Origin: Sclerodactyla briareus
Lineage: Eukaryota > Echinodermata > Holothuroidea > Dendrochirotida > Sclerodactylidae
Direction of reading: 5' to 3'
DNA: 64,000 nt
NCBI GenBank assembly: GCA_026419785.1
Contig: JAODTK010004499.1
Location: 496,001-560,000, forward strand
The position numbers and the translations under genes were made by a program. The notes below the pieces were generated by a model. It ran no database searches. It was not told where the DNA came from and was given only the letters and a program-made list of their open reading frames with translations. Below, in pieces: positions 58,505 to 64,000 of the stretch (its first letter is position 1; every line of letters starts with the position of its first letter).

Positions 58505-58740
58505 TTTTCTTTCTCGAAGTGGACTACACGTTGGTTAGCGTTGGGGTTCGAATACCGGTTGGCCATACCAAAAACTTTGAAAATGGTACTTTTCGTCGGT
58601 GGGCGCTCAGCACAGAGGATTGGGAGAAGGGTGTAGGCACTTTGCCGTCTGCATGTGGATACCCTCCACCCAACATCAGGTATTCCGGGATATCGGACTC
58701 AGTATTTTCGTTTCGTATGAAACCTGCAACATAGAGGCAG
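58505..58740 (+). mobile_element. tRNA-derived SINE
   Basis: The B-box GGTTCGAATACCGG is followed by CATACCAAAAACTTTGAAAA, TGGTACTTTTCGTCGG, GGGCGCTCAGCACAG and AGGATTGG, then a 3' part around TATTCCGGGATATCGGACTC. This is the most complete SINE of the window. Confidence 0.75.
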
Positions 58741-58789
58741 CAGACATGCATGATGCACACTCGTTCGCTCAGGGCTGACATGTGTACCA

Positions 58790-58885
58790 AGCTTAGGGCG
58801 GCGGCGGAGGGGGGGGGACGCCGAGACGGCGGCTACACCACAAACCATAATTATCCCATCCCGACACTCAGTGGGACGGGGATAT
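58790..58885 (+). repeat. Tail of interspersed family R2
   Basis: GGCGGCGGCGGAGGGGGG, ACGCCGAGACGGCGGC, CACAAACCATAATTA and a GACACTCAG word parallel 61090-61175 (GGCGGAGGCGGCGGAGACGG, CAAAACATAATACTCC, GACATTCAG). Confidence 0.5.
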
Positions 58886-59689
58886 AATTACGGACGTGAT
58901 TTTTTGCGGAAAATTCGGTAAAGAACACACACTTTTCGCCGGGCTCTGATTGATTATTCCAACTCATACACAGTGATTGGGGGCAGCGATGTTTTTATTC
59001 GAGTCTAGTTCAAACATGCAATGGCGCCTACGCTTGGTAGCATATACGTGAAGAACCTTTTATTGGTAGGTAAGCACTAAGCACACCTCGCAGGGTGGCA
59101 TATATAACACCGCAGGACAGAACTGGTCTGGCCGGCGCCGGAGGGGGTCCAGGAGGTATTCCACACTCAGTTTCTCTGACGCACAGATTTAGAGACTAAT
59201 TTGTTGAGTTTGAGGCCGGTGTTTACATGGGTTCCTCGTTATACTGATTCCCCGTGTTCAATAGGACTATGTCGTGTAAAAAAAACGTTCAACCATGAAA
59301 CAATTAAGCGCATCAGTATAGTTTCAAATATATGACAATGCAGGTCAATGGATCATGAATATGACTCGGTTGATTTTGTGTGTGGGTTACTCGTGAAAGC
59401 AGCTGGGACGGAATAACAACAGGCAATGGTAGACGACACATACGGTACGTGGGTAATCCGCGGATGTCACAATAATTAAAATTGACAGATGTCAAGCAAG
59501 TGTATTACCCTGATGTTTGCTACATTCCATTTGTCAGCTCTATTCTCAGTACACGTACGAAAACCACCAAATATATGAACATACGTTTCACACAAAAATA
59601 AAAAGTTCAGCTGAGGCTGGGGCCTAGAGGAATTGGATCATAGCCCATCTCCCCACGGACGCAAACTGATGAAACCAATTAGGTACGCA

Positions 59690-60370
59690 TTCTGAACGAG
59701 CATAAATAAAGAGCTCCTTCATCCTCAAGGTGGGCCCTATAGCGCGAATGCGGCATGCATAGTATGTAAAAATACAATATAACTACATTTTGATGTAGAA
59801 AGACCATGAGTTTGCTTGAGACAATGGCCCCCATTAGTGTAAAATTCAAAGAAGTAGTCGAAGGAAGGTCATCGAAGCCATCATTGACAATTTTGAAAAC
59901 ATATAGGACCATCCGATTTGCCTTAGTCACCCTTGAGTGAGTCAAGACGCTTTATACTTTCTCACACGGCAAATTTCTCGCAGACAGCGAACTAATCTCG
60001 TAGCCCTCCCTTGATCGTTCTCAATTAGCAGCTTATCTTTGGCGAAATGAGGAATCACACTTGTCGCGGAATACCCAGGTGAGGACTTAACAAATGCTTT
60101 AAACGCCTGACAACATAATGTTTGTGGTAAGAAAACTGAAACTACGTTCACCCAATTACCTCTCCTTACCGCTTCCGCACACGCTTAGAAGGTGTCAATT
60201 GTGAATCGAAATACACACCAAGATCTTTCTCAGAATTTACCATTTGAACTATAAGGCGCGTTGCGTTATGACAGCCGATATGCATCACTTTTGCATTTAC
60301 CGATGTTAAGCCATTTGCCATCTAGGACCATTTGAAGATACGTCTAATCCCTTTGAACATGGAACAACTT
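59690..60370 (-). mobile_element. CR1/Jockey-like LINE fragment
   Basis: On the minus strand: GKWLNIGKCK near 60310, a relic of FKAFVKSSPGYSATSV at 60100, then FAKDKLLIENDQGRATRLVR and CLREICR at 59960-60050, and further the FSKLSMMASMTF region at 59870. These are the thumb and C-terminal blocks after the YADD site in LINEs whose usual form is VQRRATRLVPxL. Frames are broken several times. The upstream RT core is missing. Confidence 0.75.
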
Positions 60371-60394
60371 TGTGTCGTCTGCGAATCGTTTTAA

Positions 60395-60420
60395 ATTAAT
60401 TTTTTTTTTTAAAATTTTTT

Positions 60421-60492
<72 letters not shown>

Positions 60493-60555
60493 ATTATTAT
60501 TATTATTAGTATATTAATTATTATTATAAAGTATATATATATATATATATATATC
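60395..60555. repeat. (T)n, (ATT)n and (AT)n simple repeats
   Basis: Poly-T, then about 100 bases of TTATTATTA with small interruptions, then (AT)n at 60531-60554. Confidence 0.9.
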
Positions 60556-60599
60556 ACCGCACCACAGCTTTGTGCACCGTCGTTAGAGGGGCACATTAT

Positions 60600-61175
60600 A
60601 TCATGTTTCATCTTGACCTCCTGTGACTTTGTAATTCCCTACCTGTTTTATTCAGGTCCAACTGTAGTCAACATCCCCAAGTTTGTTTTAAATATGACAA
60701 ACTCGACAAATCGCAATTGATTAGGCGAATTTGACCGCATGTGACATTGAGATGACCTATGTTGTGTAGGACTAACAACAGTCCATCGAGTTGCTTAAAT
60801 CCGACGAAGTTAGAGAAAACATTGACGAAAAACACGAATTTGACCTCTGGTGACCTGAAATGCACCGTATGTTTTTCGAACAATTTTTTCCCACAACCAA
60901 TTTTAGTGTGAATCGGACAAAAACTCAGTAATTTTCAGTGTTGTAACACCTGCAAAATAGCAGCGATATGCAGTGGACCACCCACTTTCGAAGTCATCCG
61001 AGAATTTCCTAGGGGCGACAGTTTACCAAGTTTCAGGTCAATCGGATGTGAGCGTTAAAGAGTTATGCGCCAACGGCTAAAAGTTTCGGTGGTGGGCGGC
61101 GGACACGGCGGAGGCGGCGGAGACGGGACGGCGGCCGGCTTACCCCAAAACATAATACTCCGGGACATTCAGTTG
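60600..61175 (+). repeat. Interspersed family R2
   Basis: It contains TGACCTCCTGTGACTTTG, TTTGACCTCTGGTGACC, CCAAGTTTCAGGTCAATCGG, ATGTGAGCGTTAAAGAGTTA and a GGCGGCGGA tail. It may be related to R1 by the TGACCTnTGGTGACC words. No ORF of note. Confidence 0.55.
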
Positions 61176-61179
61176 TCGC

Positions 61180-63190
61180 GGGGGTATATTGAGGTGATAT
61201 ACAGCAGGTGTTCTATTGGTTATTTCATGTCATCCAAAGTTTCAAAGTCAACCAGATTTTCCCCATAAATGCATGACAGAGTCCAAAAAAGTCACGTCAA
61301 AAATCCCCACCATCAAAGGGAGCGGGGACTTTGGCAAGTCGCTTTGTTGCTTTTTACTTATTCATGTCACTAAACGTTATGGCGGGAGAGGTTAATGCGG
61401 AGGCGGCCGTTAGGTAGTCATAAAACCTTGACAAGACAACTCTGGCATTCCTCACACGACTGTCCGAATCTACCTATAATCGGAGCGACCACTGCCACTA
61501 AACAACGAGTTGCAAAAAAACTAGACAGAGCAACGGACTACCCGTATTGGAAACGTGCAAACACGCTCAACTAACCTGTTTAATAATCATTCTCGCGGTT
61601 GACCGATCATCTTCAAGAGATATAAACATGGAAGTTTGGGTGTATCAAACAATCGCTAAATTGTCAAAGACAGCAGTTGGTAATCTTTTCAGGCGGACGG
61701 GGTAGCTATTTCGCGGGGAGTATTTCGAATTGAACAGACTGTGTTTACTTCACGGACGGGCAACAGGCATTCTAACTTGTTGGTTGTTGGAGGGTTGGTC
61801 CCTGGGATCCAGCAAAGTCCAGCTTTTTACAGGAAGTGAATAAGTATAAGAGCACTCCACAAAATAACTTGGTGTCGTGCTTGGAAATAAATATAGTGGT
61901 TTTTTTGGTTTACAAGATTCTAGTTGGGCATATCTAAAGGATAGCCTTAGACCAATCTTAAGATAATGGGAGTTGTAGTCATATCAGCTATACAGTACCA
62001 GGAATTTTTATTGTCGGGTTTCTTTCTTCCCGTCTTCGTTAGTCTTATAGTTACAGGTGAATCAGCCCCGTCGGTTGAAATGGGAGCTACCGTATTACTA
62101 TAGTTAGGAATCGTCGTGCATGTTGAAACCTTTAAACGACTCGACTAAAATGCGTAGGATGCCCTCAGATTTTCTGCAAGGTTGCCGACAGCGAGACAAG
62201 AAGCTCGATCTACCTGCACGGTCCATGGAGCTGTTCACTGATGAACCGACTGGATTTCTCCAGTCCAAGACAATTGCCTGCGATTGATTGTTATGAAGTG
62301 GAATTTCTCAATGCCATTATGCGTGATATCATTGAATGGTGGACATGAAATTTAAACAAAACTAGGCTATCTACAGCCTACCGGAACTGTTTTCCATTAT
62401 GACCAACACTCATATTCGCATGTCTATACAGCGTTTTGGAGGAACAGAAAAGACAAGTTAGCGTTAGTGTTGTGACGTGATGCATTGTGTAGGATGAACA
62501 AAGGTTGTTATTTGTTTTGTGAAATGGACACATCAATAAAGAAATATTGTGTATAGCCGATCATGCAATCTTGCGAAGTGGCCTCTAGCTTAGCCTAACA
62601 TAGACTCTCGGCTTCAATACTCCGGACAGAATAACTATGGATGCACGCTTGTGATGTATTGCACAGGATAGGAAGCTAGTTCTTGATGTTACGAACAATA
62701 AACACATTAAAGAACTTGGTTATTGTCTTCATGCGGTTATGTATTCCGCCTATTAAATAGGGCCCTTGTAAGCTTGGTATTAGGTATAGTTTGGAATATA
62801 ATGAACAGTATGGAGGACTAGGAGATGTGATAAAAATCGATGTGTTGTGTTGGTAGTGCTATAGAATATTATTGTTCGCCGAAAAAATATCATAAGAGAT
62901 TCTCTTTTGTTGGACAATTTCGAATACTCGAATACCTCCACGGCCTATTATGTGATGTTTTTGTTAAAAAGCTGGGTATTACCATTTGCGGGCAATTAAA
63001 AAAGCCTTCCTTAATAGCCGGAGTGAGAAGTTTGGGCGTGCCCAACATAAAAATGTTAAAAGAACCTTATCGGAAGGTACAGAAAACCGTTGCCGTTTTT
63101 CCGTGATGTGAGGTTAGATGATGTGAACGGGGTGAACCTGTGCAAAAGCCGTTATTAGGACAGAATCTCTGTACCCTGTGGCTATAACAG
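61180..63190. other. Upstream flank of locus D, nothing firm
   Basis: An 88-codon open frame at 62840-63106 (plus) has no recognised motif. No exon with convincing splice sites was found. Confidence 0.3.
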
Positions 63191-63566
63191 GTGGCCCCGA
63201 GACCACTACCACCGATGCCGACGAGTACCGTCGTGGAGACCATCGCTGAAGACTCTCTCGGAAGACAACTAAGAGGTTTACCGAAGACAGAGATCGATGT
63301 GCCTCAGACTGGCTCCCCAACCCCTGCAAAGATGGGGATGATAGTGGGGGCGTTACCGACCCCCACCCCACTGCGACAGTTTCACTCCTTACCTCCCGAT
63401 CCGGTCCGGTCTGGGCCTTCCGTCCTAGGGTCAGAAGGGGACTCCGGGAGGGGACGGTCTTTCCTTCTTTCATCGTCCAAAGAAGCGGTGCTTTTCCTCT
63501 GATGACGCAGGAGGCGAATCGTTCTTCCCCTCCAAGCGTCGCAGCGGTATGATGTTCTGCCTAAAG
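63191..63566 (+). CDS. Locus D: exon of an unrecognised Pro/Ser-rich protein
   Basis: The acceptor CTGTGGCTATAACAG and donor CTAAAG-GTGAGT are both strong. The entering frame reads VAPRPLPPMPTSTVVETIAE, DSLGRQLRGLPKTEIDVPQ, TGSPTPAKMGMIVGALPTPT and continues to a stop at 63502. The frame leaving through the donor reads RPKKRCFSSDDAGGESFFPS and KRRSGMMFCLK. One frameshift near 63440-63470 would connect them. The basic KKR/KRR clusters suggest a nuclear protein, but the family is not recognised. Confidence 0.5.
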
Positions 63567-63689
63567 GTGAGTGGTGTTCGGTTATCACATCCGCATTGTG
63601 TACCCACGGGGATGTGGTTCGGGGTCAGAACCCCCCTCCTCTGTACAAGTTGAACAATCTTAGACCAAAAACTGATTATCGCGTTAAGT

Positions 63690-63890
63690 GAGGTTATTGG
63701 CAGCAGCATGTGTGTAGGCCATGAAGTGTGCTCATTTGCCACTTTTTATAGGCTGGGTGGGGCCGTTATTGATGGCGCACTTCACTTTGATTCCGCCTCA
63801 CCCCCCCCCCCCCCCCCCCCGCCCCCCCCCCAGGACAAATCTCGTCGGTCCGCCACCTAATATACCGCCAGCCCCCTGTTTACATGCTGA
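63690..63890. repeat. Dispersed repeat with poly-C core, copy 2
   Basis: Partner of 10640-10830. It has a 20-base poly-C and a second C run at 63800-63831, then GGACAAATCTCGTCGGTCCG. Confidence 0.6.
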
Positions 63891-64000
63891 AAATTGCCAA
63901 AATGTCAAATTACCAATTAAACAGGCCTTGTACATTAATAGAGCATTATACTGATTCCACAATGTTTCAGTATTTTGACCTCACATGAGACCCTTCGACC

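Noticed and set aside
59095-59130. TATA-like word (GGCATATATAACACC) as a promoter
   Set aside because: No exon follows at a suitable distance on either strand, and the region is repeat-rich.
1-64000. LTR retroelement, CRISPR array, rRNA or bacterial operon
   Set aside because: No long terminal repeats, no gag/integrase-like protein, no regular spacer array and no rRNA-like sequence were seen.

Overview
This looks like a stretch of a repeat-rich animal genome, most likely a marine invertebrate. An echinoderm or other invertebrate deuterostome would fit, but the sequence cannot settle the species. The reasons are short coding exons with GT/AG splice sites, long introns, at least five kinds of decayed non-LTR retrotransposon, tRNA-derived SINEs of the type found across marine invertebrates, foldback MITEs, a hAT relic and very many poly-G/C and poly-T tracts. 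No rRNA gene, intact tRNA gene, CRISPR array, prokaryotic operon or LTR element was seen.

The main host content is a head-to-head pair of paralogous genes around 24-26 kb. Each is built as a CABIT domain (the beta fold of THEMIS and GAREM), then a coiled coil with an SH3-type proline-rich stretch, then a SAM domain, which is the GAREM/FAM59 layout. Locus A (minus strand, 23.86 down to 1.77 kb) keeps its start exon and its SAM exon, but its CABIT exons carry frameshifts and two in-frame TGA codons. Locus B (plus strand, 26.6 to 42.6 kb) has six exons whose phases join without a break, ending in a short Ser/Asp/Glu-rich tail. A broken SAM exon lies further on at 47.2-47.5 kb. The two loci share exon order and, in the CABIT part, exon boundaries, so they probably arose by inverted duplication.

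A third gene (locus C, minus strand, 55.2 to 48.4 kb) has a start exon, an exon that changes reading frame, and three exons that join in phase to a stop. I do not recognise its product. A single clean exon of a further plus-strand gene lies at 63.2-63.6 kb.

Mobile elements fill most of the rest: CR1/L2-type LINE pieces (0-0.6, 19.9-22.5, 59.7-60.4 kb), another LINE tail (18.9-19.85 kb), a minus-strand LINE (34.7-36.0 kb), two restriction-like-endonuclease LINE copies (37.0-40.0 kb), a hAT relic (17.7-18.4 kb), SINEs (41.7, 44.1, 46.8, 58.5 kb), foldback elements (4.4, 5.8, 6.5, 14.9, 41.9, 55.9 kb) and an unnamed interspersed family with three same-strand copies (15.3, 31.9, 57.6 kb). Small tandem duplications have also hit the CABIT genes: a splice acceptor of B is doubled, and the 3' end of one A exon is present about four times.
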